This document shows positions 22,594 through 34,060 of a stretch of DNA of 64,000 bases, in pieces. The stretch's first letter is position 1, and each line of letters begins with the position of its first letter. Source of the stretch: Megaustenia siamemsis (Eukaryota; Mollusca; Gastropoda; Stylommatophora; Ariophantidae); assembly GCA_032433765.1 (NCBI GenBank), contig JAVIAB010000073.1, forward strand, positions 55,727,565-55,791,564, written 5' to 3'. A model generated the notes under the pieces. It had not been told where the DNA came from. It saw nothing but the letters and a program-made list of their open reading frames with translations, and did no database searches. The translations under genes were made by a program, and so were the position numbers.

Positions 22594-23507
22594 ATTTTCT
22601 TATTCTAACTTTCAGCTCCCTGTGGCACATAGGTCTTCAACAAACATTTTCCAAGTCGTTCTGTTTCTTGCCATTCTTTTAAGATCATTTCATGTCTTTC
22701 CCGTCATCTTCATCTCTGCTTCAGTCTGTCTTCTTAAAGAATTTATTGGTCTTCCTCTTTGTCTTTTGCCCTGGAGATTCCAAAAAAGGGCATGTAGTGT
22801 AATAAGCTCAGTTGCCTTCCTCAGTGTGTGTCCTATCCAGCGCCACCGTCTTCGCTGTATCTCTTTATCCACTGGTATTTGACTGGTACATCTCCATAAT
22901 TTTATGTTAATGATTTTGTCCTGCCATTGCCATCCTTTTATTCTGCGTAAGCATCCATTAATGAAAGTATGTACCTTCATGTTTGTCAATTTTGTTGTTC
23001 TACATGTTTCACTGCCATATAATAGGACTGACTTAACATTGGAGATGAACATTTTTATTTTTATATTTATCCTAATTTCTTTGGACTTCCATATGTTTCC
23101 CAGTGCAACAAAAGCTCCTCTTGCTTTTGATATCCCTATTTTGGTATCATTTTCTGTTCCTCCCTCTTTATCTATATTACTGCCCAGATATATGTAAGAT
23201 TGTACATCTAATAGAGGTATTTCTCCTAATTTTATTTGGTTATTGCCAACTGTATTAATTCTCATAATGTTGGTCTTATCTCTTAGTTGTTTGGTCAGTG
23301 ACCACTGGATTCCATTTATGTTGTTTTGAGTTATTTTCATAATCCAATCTACGGCCAGTAGAAAGAGAAATGGAGGCATCCCTGCCTTACTTCTATTCTT
23401 ATTCCAAATGCTTCTGTAAGCTACTCTTCATGCACCACACTACATTTCATTCCTTCATACATTGTTTTTATCAGGTTAATAAACTTTATGGGGATAACGT
23501 TTAAGGT
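22594..23507 (-). mobile_element. LINE-B copy 3, with 41-bp TSD and catalytic-box deletion
   Basis: A 914-bp insertion. The 41 bp at 22553-22593 recur at 23508-23548 with three mismatches, a long TSD that includes the SINE-A head end. A 229-aa minus frame (22690-23379) is uninterrupted: PPFLFLLAVDWIMKI, then KQLRDKTNIMRIN, then VQSYIYLGSNID, LLYGSETCRTTK, INGCLRRIKGWQWQDK and RRRWRWIGHTLRKA. Compared with copy 1, about 120 bp that encode the FADD catalytic box and following helix are missing in frame at about 23280. This copy is therefore catalytically dead although open. Confidence 0.9.
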
Positions 23508-23548
23508 TTCACTAACCACTGTACTATCGCGGCCCCCTACATTATGTG

Positions 23549-23805
23549 GCCTAGTACAGTACACAACAATCATCATTTTGTGGTCATGTAATGAGAAGAG
23601 AACAACTGGAATATATTGTAACAACTGGGAAAATTGTGGGACGAAGAGATACAGGAAAGCAAAGAGAAAAAAATACCAGACAGCTTAAGAGAATGGCTTG
23701 GCAGAAGGTCAACAACATAAATGATAAATAACTGTCGAGATCGAAAATTGTGGAGAGACATGATCACCTACTCCAGCAGGCCCGGTATTGATGATGATGA
23801 GTACA
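23549..23805 (+). pseudogene. LINE-G 3' end
   Basis: Contains the nucleotide equivalents of GHVMRREQLEYIVTTGKI and CRDRKLWRDMITYSSRPG with frameshifts, then a TTGATGATGATGA tail. It directly abuts the LINE-B TSD. Confidence 0.8.
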
Positions 23806-25679
23806 GTAACATTGTGTACTTCTCCCCTCCCAGCTGGGAAGGAAAACCAAATGTCATGTCACTACTTCTTACACTTACTTTATTATTCTTAAATCTTTGC
23901 TGTCAAATATTTATACATTTCACATTTTATACTAATATTACTAAATATTTTAATTTATCAAATGCTTTGGTAAGTCTATGGCACACAAGTGCGGAACTGT
24001 GCTCACCTATATCTAGTAATTATCGTATAATGTGCATGACGGGATTCATATATTTACCTCCACTAAATCGACAAACTTTTACTTCTAACATTTTTTTTTA
24101 AGTTGCATCAAAACAACGTCAAACAGGTCTACAAATCATAGAGAGAACACACTGAATAAAGTAGTTAAAAGATGTAAAGAGATATGAAAATAACGCAAGA
24201 ACGAGTAACGTAAAGATAGATTTTGACAATACCATAACAACATTCACTGAGCAATACTTCTGTATAAATTATTTGGAATTAAATTAACTGCAACAGTAAT
24301 ACAACTGAAAGGGACGTAATTACAGTATCTGACCAAGGGAGGGAACAATGTTTGACAATATGGCATTTATCACCATTATTCTCGTATTTCGTCCTTCCGC
24401 TCTGTAGCTCCGCCATTTTTTAACTTCAACATAGTATTGTGGTTTCAAATTAACAACTTTCTGCATATTTACGAGCGGTTACATTCCACAGAAATTGAAT
24501 CCTATTTATAGAGAACAAATACAAAAGGAAATATATTAATGATTAATATATTTATCTTATTAAGGTGTCACTGTAAATAATTTTATCAGTTATGAGTTCT
24601 CAAGACGTCCTGTTCTGCTAGCAATATCTGCCATATTTTCTTTTTATTTATTAGCATATTCGTTATGTTTTTTTGTCCCCCTAGTGTAATTATTAAGACA
24701 GGTCTTCAAAAGAATGCTTACATTGCTAGACAAATTAAAAGCTGCCTTTTTGTTCCGCTGATGAGAAAAGGAAACTTGAAAATAGAAAATTAGAGAGAAA
24801 GAGAAAAAGATGGATTTAGCAACATAATATGCCGAACAGTTTGTACCTTGGATGGAAAGAGAACCATAGTAGATATAACAACCGCTACAGGAATTTGTGA
24901 GGGGTTTTGATCGTCGACGCCCTACGGGATGGCATCAAGTAATAAGGAGGATACACTATTGAAGCAGTGAGCTGATTTGATTGAATACAACGCTCAAAAA
25001 ATGAATGATTCAACTTTTCAAATAGCACGGGACGAAACAGCACACCAATGTTTCGACACAGGAGCTTGAACAAGCACAACAAAACAGATTAATTCTTAAT
25101 TTATCACTGACATAGATCCCGTTCCAGTTCTATGTTTAGACACAATTCAAATGTTTAAAAAATTGTTTTCTCTTTCTTCGGATCTTTCAGAATAGGATCT
25201 TATAATATCCAGAACGAGGCTGGTAGTCTGGTTCAAGGTCAGGTGGGGTTAATTTTCTCATAACCTGAGTCCTGTTTCTGTTCCCCCGGACAGGTTTGAC
25301 GTCATAGATCACCGCTTGGGGGCGAACAGATCGGTAGTCTGTGTTCTATGGTCCGTGCTTTTCAGCAATATGAACCTTTTTTGTTTTGAATTTAGAGTCA
25401 ATGTTCATTTCCCGAAGCACATCATACAGTCTTAGCCTCGATGTGACATTTTAGTAACAAACGTATATATGTTTGCAACGTTTATGGGTGACAATTCCAT
25501 TGACCTAGTACATTGCACAAATTCTTAAATTTGACATTCTATTGGGGTGGTTCCAACTTTTATTATCGTACATAACAGTGAGAATTTTCTATCCTAAAAA
25601 TGTTTGTGGTAATGTTAATCTTAATAGAATAATAATTTTTGAATGAGCCGTTTCAAATTGCGAATTATTTTACACACTG
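23806..25679. other. Unannotated A+T-rich stretch
   Basis: About 1.9 kb with no motif or repeat that I can name. Confidence 0.5.
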
Positions 25680-25692
25680 TAGTATGAACATA

Positions 25693-25954
25693 AGTAAAAG
25701 TAATGTAAAGAGCCCCCGTCACGCCAAGTGGCGTATAGGGAATGTGGTGTTAGTGACCATACATTTTACAGACCTTCAGCACATGATTTTTGGGGTTTGT
25801 GGTCGGTATTACGCCCGTGCCACTTTACTTTCACAGAAAAAAATCCAGTATCCAATTAAGGCTGGGTGAACCCGGAAGCAGTCGATTTGGATCGAACCCT
25901 ACCCCTTGTCCTTTGTAGTCCAGTTCACTAACCACTAAGCTATCGCGGTTCCCA
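25693..25954 (-). mobile_element. SINE-A, minus strand, 13-bp TSD
   Basis: TAGTATGAACATA at 25680-25692 and 25955-25967, perfect. Full length, with the head at the right (AAGCTATCGCGGTTCCC). Confidence 0.93.
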
Positions 25955-26384
25955 TAGTATGAACATAGTAATCACATATTATAGTGAAATATATAACCAC
26001 TTTAACTACTTTAAAGCACCATAGAATATATTAAACATTGTATTTATTGAAAAGTAAAGAAATGAGGAAATTAAAACTCAAACGTCGAAAACAAACATTG
26101 TTTCAACAGCATGTATTAGCATGCAATCAGTGGAACATTTTTTTTCTGAGCAAGGTGTTTTTGCTTTACAGTTATTTCATGAATCCATTATACATAGTGA
26201 CCATCACCTTTCCTCAATAACTTTGATCTGCAGACATTTGGTCCCTAATCTTTTATATATATACACACCAAACGGGTGAATTTTTATATCTTTTTTTGAT
26301 CCACAATTGGAGTGAAGCTTGACTTACTTTAGATTCAAAAAGTGGAATTGGGAAGTTCACAATATTTCTGAATAATACAAGGAG

Positions 26385-26726
26385 TATGTTGCAGTTTCCT
26401 CATATTCCAAGTCCGGCTTGTTGCAGGAGCTACTGAGTTAAGTGTTCTGTGCATACCGTGAGCTGTGTGTCTCATCCGTTTTGATCATGTTTCGATATTC
26501 CAATTGTTTACGATGAATGATGATATCGTATGACAGGGAACAGTTGGCTGTGTTCACTTTCTGCACGGTTTCGCCTTATGTCTTTTGGCGTATGCTGAGA
26601 CTGCTACGATGGGGACTACAGTTACCTTTCTTTGTTTGGGAGATGAGATTCGGATGATTACGCTGGCACGGGCGGTTTAGAAATTATGGATTTTAATTCC
26701 TTTGCAGTGATACCGTGGCCTTCCTT
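26385..26726 (+). repeat. R3 repeat copy
   Basis: Shares TCATATTCCAAGTCCGGCTT, CGTGAGCTGTGTGTCTCATC, GAACAGTTGGCTGTGTTCAC and the terminal GATTTTAATTCCTTTGCAG with the copies at 53660 and 55560. Lacks the first 300 bp of the longest copy. Confidence 0.88.
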
Positions 26727-27237
26727 TAACAAAAAAACAAACAAACAGTGGAACTTGGATGCTCTAATAGTATGACTTTTTGTTATGTAACATTTTGTTT
26801 TCACTTTTGCTGCATTGTTTACAAACATATTACACTTCATCATTGACTGTTGCAATTTTATCCAACTTGTCTTTTGATTGCAGCAAATTATCTAATCAAA
26901 TACAGGTTTATAGTGATCTTTGTTTCTCGTACTTTTTGTTTCTGGTATCAATCCGTTTACAACATAAATCTTCCACATCGTCTTGAAGTATCAGGGTGAT
27001 CTTTTAACTTCCACCTTGTTTCGAACCAGTGAAGTGGATGAAACGATGAAGAATAGATAGGATTGTGTGAGAGAAATGGTAAAATCATAATAGGCACGGG
27101 TGTTGTACACGACAAAGATAAATTGAATATATGTGTTGAAGATATGTGTTCCATGAAGAGATGAAATGATATATATAAAACTATGTTTTCTCGTTGCTGG
27201 TTGGAGAAACGTACACCAGCACTGTCTTTCAATTAGG
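26727..27237. other. Unannotated stretch
   Basis: No gene or repeat recognised between the R3 copy and the 46-bp satellite. Confidence 0.4.
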
Positions 27238-28415
27238 CTAAATGATTGAACACACTGAAGTAATGTTGTCACAAAAAATATAGAGTAATACACTTGAGCA
27301 CATTGAAGTAATGTTGCCACAAAATATAGAGTAATACACTTGAACACATTGAAGTAATTTTGCCACAAAATATAGAGTAATACACTTGAACACATTGAAG
27401 TAATGTTGCCACAAAATATAGAGTAATACACTTGAACACATTGAAGTAATGTTGTCACAAAAAAATATAGAGTAATACACTTGAACACATTAAAGTAATG
27501 TTGCCACAAAATATAGAGTAATACACTTGAACAAATTGAAGTAATGTTGTCATAAAATATAGAGCAATACACTTGAACACATTGAAGTAATTTTGTCACA
27601 AAATATAGAGTAATACACTTGATCACGTTGAAGTAATTTTGTCACAAAATATATAACAATACACTTGAACACAATGAAGTAATGTTGTCACAAAATATAG
27701 AGTAATACGCTTGATCACGTTGAAGTAATTTTGTCACAAAATATAGAATAATACACTTGAACACAATGAAGTAATGTTGTCACAAAATATAGAGCAATAC
27801 ACTTGATCACGTTGAAGTAATTTTGTCACAAAATATAGAACAATACACTTGAACACATTTAAGTAATGTTGTCACAAAATATAGAGCAATACACTTGATC
27901 ACGTTGAAGTAATTTTGTCACAAAATATAGAGTAATACACTTAAACACATTGAAGTAATGTTGTCACAAAATATAGAGTAATACAATTGAACACATTGAA
28001 GTAATGTTGTTCTCAAAATATAGAACAATACACTTGATCACATTGAAGTAATGTTGTCACAAAATATAGAGTAATACACTTGAACACATTGAAGTAATGT
28101 TGTTCTCAAAATATAGAGTAATACACTTGAACACACTGAAGTAATGTTGTTCTCAAAATATAGAGTAATACACTTGAACACATTGAAGTAATGTTGTTCT
28201 CAAAATATAGAATAATACACTTGAAAACATTGAAGTAATGTTGTTCTCAAAATATAGAATAATACACTTGAACACATTGAAGTAATGTTGTTCTCAAAAT
28301 ATAGAGTAATACACTTGAACACATTGAAGTAATGTTGTCATAAAATATAGAGTAATACATTTGATTACACTGAAGTAATGTTGTCACAAAATATAGAGTA
28401 ATACACATGAACATC
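27238..28415. repeat. 46-bp satellite
   Basis: About 25 units of 46 bp with CACTTGAACACATTGAAGTA and ATGTTGTCACAAAATATAGA. Variants are arranged in blocks: GTTGTCAC types at the left, alternating dimers in the middle, GTTGTTCTC types at about 28000-28300. Long minus frames over this array are by-products of the repeat. Confidence 0.95.
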
Positions 28416-28499
28416 TGAAAAAAGTGAATACTGATACCGAGTATTTTGATACTAAAGTAAAAAACTGTAAAGATTATTATAGGTAAAATGATGTTATGT

Positions 28500-28790
28500 T
28501 AAGATCACCATCATCAATTCCGTGACACGGTCTGGGATCCAAATATGTGGGTACATTTTTGCACACAATTTTGCCCGTCCAGCTACCCATTTTTGGCCTA
28601 CTTTTTCCGATTTGTAACTGCCAAGGGTTCTTTAACGTTCGCGAGTGCACACATGGTCCGCTGTTCTTTGCCTTTAGCCGAGAAGGTTAAACATGTGATG
28701 TTGCTACCCAGAGACCATGGGAATGCAATGTTATAAAGGAACCACGAATTTGATTATCTTTATCTTTGAAAACTATTCGCACTTTTGGAA
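28500..28790 (-). mobile_element. SINE-C fragment, minus strand
   Basis: Carries the reverse of the SINE-C core: GGTTCTTTAACGTTCGCGAG at 28626-28645, followed by a GCACACATGGTCC block. Head not clear. Confidence 0.6.
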
Positions 28791-28869
28791 TTGAACTAGG
28801 GACCGTACTGTTCAGATGACAACGACCTAACATCAGACCACTACAAATATTATAGGATAAAATTATTAT

Positions 28870-29607
28870 GGTTATGCTGAAGGTAAATAATTCGTTGTAA
28901 TACTCCGATAGATGTTAGGTTAAAATGCTCAATTTTTGTAGTAGAGAGGTTGAAGTATTCAAAGTAATGATGAGGCAACAGTGTATGTATTGGGGTAAAG
29001 TGCTCAATGTAATAAAGCAGCCAAGGTGTTGGATGTAATAATGTAGTAAAGGTGTTGGATATTATAATGTAGCCAACTTGTTGGATGTAATAATGTAGCC
29101 AAGGTGTTGGATGTAATAATGTAGTAAAGGTGTTGGATGTAATAATGTAGCCAACTTGTTGGATGTTATAATGTAGCCAACTTGTTGGATGTAATAATGT
29201 AGCCAAGGTGTTGGATGTAATAATGTAGTAAAGGTGTTGGATATTATAATGTAGCCAACTTGTTGGATGTAATAATGTAGCCAACTTGTTGGATGTAATA
29301 ATGTAGTAAAGGTGTTGGATGTAATAATGTAGCCAACTTGTTGGATGTTATAATGTAGCCAACTTGTTGGATGTAATAATGTAGCCAAGGTGTTGGATGT
29401 AATAATGTAGCCAAGGTGTTGGATGTAATAATGTAGTAAAGGTGTTGGATGTAATAATGTAGCCAAGGTGTTGGATGTAATAATGTAGCCAAGGTGTTGA
29501 ATGTAATAATGTAGTAAAGGTGTTGGATGTAATAATGTAGCCAAGGTGTTGGATGTAATAATGTAGCCAAGGTGTTGGATGTAATAATGTAGTAAAGGTG
29601 TTGGATT
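28870..29607. repeat. 26-bp minisatellite
   Basis: From about 29007 there are about 23 copies of a 26-bp unit with GGTGTTGGATGTAATAATGT and three sub-types (GCCAAGG, GCCAACTT, GTAAAGG). A 182-183-bp higher-order repeat is visible: the GGATATTATAATG variant recurs at about 29055 and 29238. Three minus frames stay open for 95-182 codons only because 3 x 26 is a multiple of three. Confidence 0.95.
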
Positions 29608-29639
29608 CATCCAGGATTGATGGAAAGTGGTTCATGCAG

Positions 29640-30170
29640 TTCTGAGGGTAAGTGCCCCACGTTGTTTTGATAGTAACGTCTTCTGTGTAGTAATTGGGGT
29701 AAGTGTCCCACGTTGTTTTGATAGTAACGTCTTCTGTGTAGTAATTAGGGTAAGTGTCCCACGTTGTTTTGATAGTAACGTCTTCTGTGTAGTAATTAGG
29801 GTAAGTGTCCCACGTTGTTTTGATAGTAACGTCTTCTGTGTAGTAATTAGGGTAAGTGTCCCACGTTGTTTTGATAGTAACGTCCTCTGTGTAGTAATTA
29901 GGGTAAGTGTCCCACGTTGTTTTGATAGTAACGTCTTCTGTGTAGTAATTAGGGTAAGTTTCCCACGTTGTTTTGATAGTAACGTCCTCTGTGTAGTAAT
30001 TAGGGTAAGTGCCCCACGTTGTTTTGATAGTAACGTCCTCTGTGTAGTAATTAGGGTAAGTGTCCCACGTTGTTTTGATAGTAACGTCTTCTGTGTAGTA
30101 ATTAGGGTAAGTGTCCCACGTTGTTTTGATAGTAACGTCCTCTGTGTAGTAATTAGGGTAAAGTGTTCCA
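29640..30170. repeat. 51-bp minisatellite
   Basis: About ten near-identical 51-bp units with GGTAAGTGTCCCACGTTGTT and AGTAACGTCTTCTGTGTAG. Both strands are open for about 180 codons (51 is a multiple of three). The unit can be read as two diverged halves of 25-26 bp, each similar to the 26-bp unit to the right. Confidence 0.95.
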
Positions 30171-30934
30171 TGTTGTTTTGAGACTAAAGTCTTCTATAAA
30201 GTATTGATAGAAGAGTGTTTCGCGTAGTATTAAGGGATTTTTTTTTTTCAATATGACATTGAGAATAAAGTGTTTAATGTATTATTGATTATAAAGTACT
30301 TCATGTTGTATTGATTGCAAATTGTCTTATGCATTATTGAGGGTAGAGTGTTTCATCCAGGATTGATGGGAAGTGGTTCATGCAGCACTGAGGGTAAGTG
30401 TTCCATTTTGTATTAGGGGCAAGGTACTCCATATAGGATTAAGGTAAAGTGATCCATGTAGTATTGAGAGTTTTGTGTTCCGTGTAGTATTGAGAGTTTT
30501 GTGTTCCATGTAGTATTGAGAGTTTTGTGTTCCATGTAGTATTGAGAGTTTTGTGTTCCTTGTAGTATTGAGAGTTTTGTGTTCCTTGTAGTATTGAGAG
30601 TTTTGTGTTCCTTGTAGTATTGAGCGTAAGGTGGTCCATGTATTATTGAGTATACAATGCTTCATGTAGCATTAATGGCATGATGCTCTGCGCATTAGTG
30701 AGGGTAAGTGGTCCATGTAATTTAGAGAATAAAGTATTCCATGTAGTGTTGCTTATGAAGTGATTCATGTAGTATTTAGCATATAATGCTTCGTATAGCG
30801 TTGATGGCAAAGTGAACCTTGCGTTATTGAGGGTATTGTGTTTCATGTATTATTGTGTTTAAAGTGTTCCATATAGCTTTGGCGGTAAATGCTCGTTGCA
30901 GTATTGAGAAGATTTGAAAGTGGTCCATATAATA
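30171..30934. repeat. Degenerate 26-bp minisatellite
   Basis: A core of about seven good copies at 30450-30630 with GTTCCATGTAGTATTGAGAG. To both sides the same theme continues with units of irregular length. It ends at the truncated SINE-A. Confidence 0.88.
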
Positions 30935-31153
30935 GTAAAGTAAAGTAAAGAGCCTCCGTCACGCCAAGTGGCGTATAGGTAATATTGTGTTAGTGACCAC
31001 ACATTTTACAGACCTTCAGCACATGATTGTTGGAGTAATGTGGTCGGTATTACGGCCTTGCCGCTTTACTTTCCCAGAAACAAATCCGGTACCCATTTAA
31101 GGCTGGGTGAACCCTGAAGTGTCGGTTGGGATCGAACCCTACCTCTTGTTCTT
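30935..31153 (-). mobile_element. 5'-truncated SINE-A, 13-bp TSD
   Basis: A 219-bp insertion between perfect GGTCCATATAATA copies at 30922-30934 and 31154-31166. The head upstream of box B, including box A, is missing, so the copy could not be transcribed from its own promoter. Typical 5' truncation by target-primed reverse transcription. Confidence 0.93.
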
Positions 31154-31166
31154 GGTCCATATAATA

Positions 31167-31579
31167 TTAAGGATAAATTGTCCCATTCACTATTGTGGAT
31201 TGTACTTGCATCAAGGGTACCAGAGTGCAATCTCCACTGGACGATTGTTTGTTTTTTCCCCACAAATAACCAATTATTTAATGGTAAAGAAGATACACTA
31301 CAGAGTGCTCTAGGAAGAGGGGAAAAAAACATAACATGTTCAAGTTGAGAACTTAAAATAATGACGGTTGAAATAGAATAAACATGCTTCAGAATGAGGG
31401 AACACAAATTTTGTGAACAAATTCTTTAATAATTTGTAAAAAATGTATCTTGACCAGCTTTTGTATCTGAGATGTATGCTGTTTATAATGAGAGTGTGTC
31501 CGCTGATAGATTCATATATAATTAGGCCGAGAACGTTTGACACTCAAAGAATCCAAGAAGATTTATAATAAATAGTACT
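31167..31579. other. Unannotated stretch
   Basis: No gene or repeat recognised between the truncated SINE-A and the 23-bp array. Confidence 0.35.
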
Positions 31580-31812
31580 ATATATGCATAAGAACTAGTG
31601 CAGAAAGGGTATAAGAATTAGTGCAGAAAGGGTATATGGACTAGTGAAGAAAGAGTAAAAGAACTAGTACGGCAAATGTATAAGAACGAATGTAGTGTAT
31701 AAACGGTATAAGCACTAATGTAGAAAGGGTATAAGTGCTAGTTAAGAAAGGATATAAGAACTAGTATGGCAAGGGTATAAGAACACATGCAGCAAGTCTA
31801 TATATGGCAAGA
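31580..31812. repeat. Degenerate 23-bp tandem repeat
   Basis: Nine or so imperfect units around AGAACTAGTGCAGAAAGGGT. Confidence 0.8.
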
Positions 31813-31956
31813 GCTGATGTGGCAACAAACAGTAGATTTGTATTTTTCCAATAATAACATATTGCTGTGACACGATGATTGTTGACAGAGGCTGCTAAAA
31901 TTTCATAATCAATTGCAAAGACAAGTGGTCAAATTCATAGCGCACCTTGGATGGAA

Positions 31957-32225
31957 GGGGAGCCGCGATAGTTCAGTGGTTAATGAACTGGACTACAAAG
32001 GACAAGGGGTCGGGTTTGATCCCAATCGACGGCTTCCGGGTTCACCCAGCCTTAAATGGGTACCGGATTTTTTTCTGGGAAAGTAAAGCGGCACGAGCGT
32101 AATACCGACCACATTACCCCAAAAATCATGTGCTGAAGGTCTGTAAAATTGATGGTCACTAACACCATATTCCCTTTACGCCACTTGGCATGACCGGGGG
32201 GGGGAGGGAGGCTCTTTACTTTACC
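31957..32225 (+). mobile_element. SINE-A, plus strand
   Basis: Full length with box A TAGTTCAGTGG, box B GGTTTGATCCC (one change) and the terminal hairpin CGCCACTTGGCA, followed by a GGGGGGGGGAGGGAGG expansion and TCTTTACTTTA end. Confidence 0.9.
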
Positions 32226-32489
32226 ATGGGTGAAAACACAAGCAAAACATTTCCATCTTGTAACAATTTAACATTTCAGTGGTCATATAACACGCTACAA
32301 TGTGTCAATGAGTGGTCGCAAAATGGAAGAAGTTGAGAAAGATTATTACTACTGTCAATTATCCCGATGAATGTGAGTTGGGGTTACAGGATAGGAAGGC
32401 AGAATATCTCCTCTCGTAAACATGTAACTAGTGAGTTGTTACGAGATTAGATTACTATTTTGTTAGAACGTATCCTTGTCATGGTTTAT

Positions 32490-32810
32490 GTTATGTACAC
32501 ATGCTAAGACCCCAGTAATCATAGCAATGCTCAGAAGCAGAATGTTAAAGCAGGGGCACGTCCAGCGATTGGAAGAAAACCGTATTCCTAAGCAAATACT
32601 AGATGGTGAACTAATATATGAAAAGAGACAAATCGGTAGTCCTAAACTACGATATAGAGACATTTATAGATCATCTCTGATTGATTTATCCATCTATGAA
32701 AATGATTGGGACCATCTGGCAAGTGATCGCACATCATGGCGATCCTGCATAAAAATTGGCATAGCGTCGTTTGAGGCTGTGCTATGGCAAAACATGTAAG
32801 AGAAAAGACA
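32490..32810 (+). pseudogene. LINE-F 3' end
   Basis: A frame with GHVQRLEENRIPKQILDGEL, then KRQIGSPKLRYRDIY, then LASDRTSWRSCIKIGIASFE. This is the standard terminal domain of a LINE polyprotein, in the style of GHV-RM-..RLPKQ..YGEL...RYKD...DR..WR. 5' part absent. A relative is at 45050-45390. Confidence 0.75.
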
Positions 32811-33084
32811 TGGAAAACCATGTCGATCAGTTGGTTTGACTTGACCATTCTGTGGCAGAGTGTGTTTGTTAAACATTGGTAGAATCAGCCACGCGAGAAG
32901 CTGTTCGACAAATACAAAAACTTCAACAACAAAAAAACAAAAAAATGCACAATAGCCTCCAGTAAACTATATAACAAGACAAAAAGAGACACGTGTGTTC
33001 TCCAAACGAAAATTTCATGACAAGAGTGTTTAATACAAAAAAATGTAATACGAATACTCAGATACAAAGGGGTGGAAAGGGGTG

Positions 33085-33505
33085 CGGGAGCTGATACGCC
33101 TCTGGACAGAAAGGTCCCGGGTTCAATTCCACCAGTGGGAATATTTCTCCAAAGTAAAGAAAATGGAAATCACAATTTCTTGATGTCTTTACTCTGCGGT
33201 CTATGAGAAGTGTGGTCCAATGTCTAGCCCTCTCTGTTGATGGTAAAAACATGAGGTCCAGTTAAACTCCCGCACGTTAAAGAACTTTGCAGTAAAAAGT
33301 TAAAAGAGTAGGCTAAAACAAAACATTGCTGCTGCCCGGGCATTATTATCATCAAAAATCTAACCACACCGATAGATCATAGGCCGTGCACATGCACGTC
33401 AGGGTTCTCTTATGAGATTATTGATATTTCAAGGGGGTAATCGCAGCACCTGTGGATTAGTCTGGAGTGCAGAAATAATGATCATAATATCATAACATAA
33501 CTTGT
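33085..33505 (+). mobile_element. SINE-C, plus strand
   Basis: Head GGGAGCTGATACGCCTCTGG then CCCGGGTTCAATTCC (B box). Core: CAATGTCTAGCCCTCTCTG and CGCACGTTAAAGAAC (33273-33287). The 3' part has GCCCGGGCATTATTATCATC, GGCCGTGCACATGCACGTC and GGATTAGTCTGGAGTGCAG, ending in ATAACATAAC. This is the most complete SINE-C, about 420 bp. Confidence 0.75.
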
Positions 33506-33539
33506 AGATAGTTTTATCTTTACAATACTAAGCATCAGT

Positions 33540-34060
33540 GTGAAAGAAGAAAAGAACCGGAAGTGCTGGTAATTTGGTAATATGGTGTTATTGTACATAT
33601 TTTTTAAAATAATTTTCAGTCCATGATTATTTTGGGTGGGAGCCGCGAAAGCTCAGTGGTTAGTGTACTGGACTACTACGGATAAGAGGTCGGGTTCGAT
33701 TCTGATCAACGACTTCCAGGTTCACCCAGCCTTAAATCCATACCAGATTTTTTTCTGGGAAGTAAAGCGGCACTGGCGTAATACCGACACATTACCCAAA
33801 AAATAATGTGCTGATGGTTTGTAAAAATTATGGTCATTAACACCATATTCATTATACGTCACTTGGCGTGACGGGGCACATTACTTTTACTTCCGATTAT
33901 GGGGACTATGTTTATACGCCAGTGCAGTCTATTTTCATGGAAAAATCTGGTTCTCATTTGATAATGGATGAATCTGAAACTGTTCTATCAGAACACCCAC
34001 CCTGATCTCCTGCCTTCAGTAAACAAATTGACTAACCTCTAACCTACTTCGGCATCCAAA
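33540..34060 (-). mobile_element. Old SINE-A, minus strand, split by a younger SINE-A
   Basis: The left part 33548-33637 matches the reversed SINE-A tail (AATATGGTGTTATTGTACAT). The right part from about 33890 to 34060 matches the rest, ending ACCTACTTCGGCATCC where intact copies have GAGCTATCGCGGCTCCC. Much more diverged than its guest. Confidence 0.7.
33638..33893 (+). mobile_element. SINE-A inserted in SINE-A
   Basis: Full-length plus-strand copy with head GGGAGCCGCGAAAGCTCAG and box B GGTTCGATTC. A weak TSD, GATTATTTTGGG on the left against GATTATGGGG on the right, brackets it within the older minus copy. Confidence 0.88.

Noticed and set aside
23508..23548. Separate truncated SINE-A head
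   Set aside because: It is the right copy of the LINE-B 41-bp target-site duplication.
27238..30170. CRISPR-like or protein-coding repeat arrays
   Set aside because: Units are directly contiguous with no unique spacers, and the long frames follow from the repeat period. The genome is animal-type.
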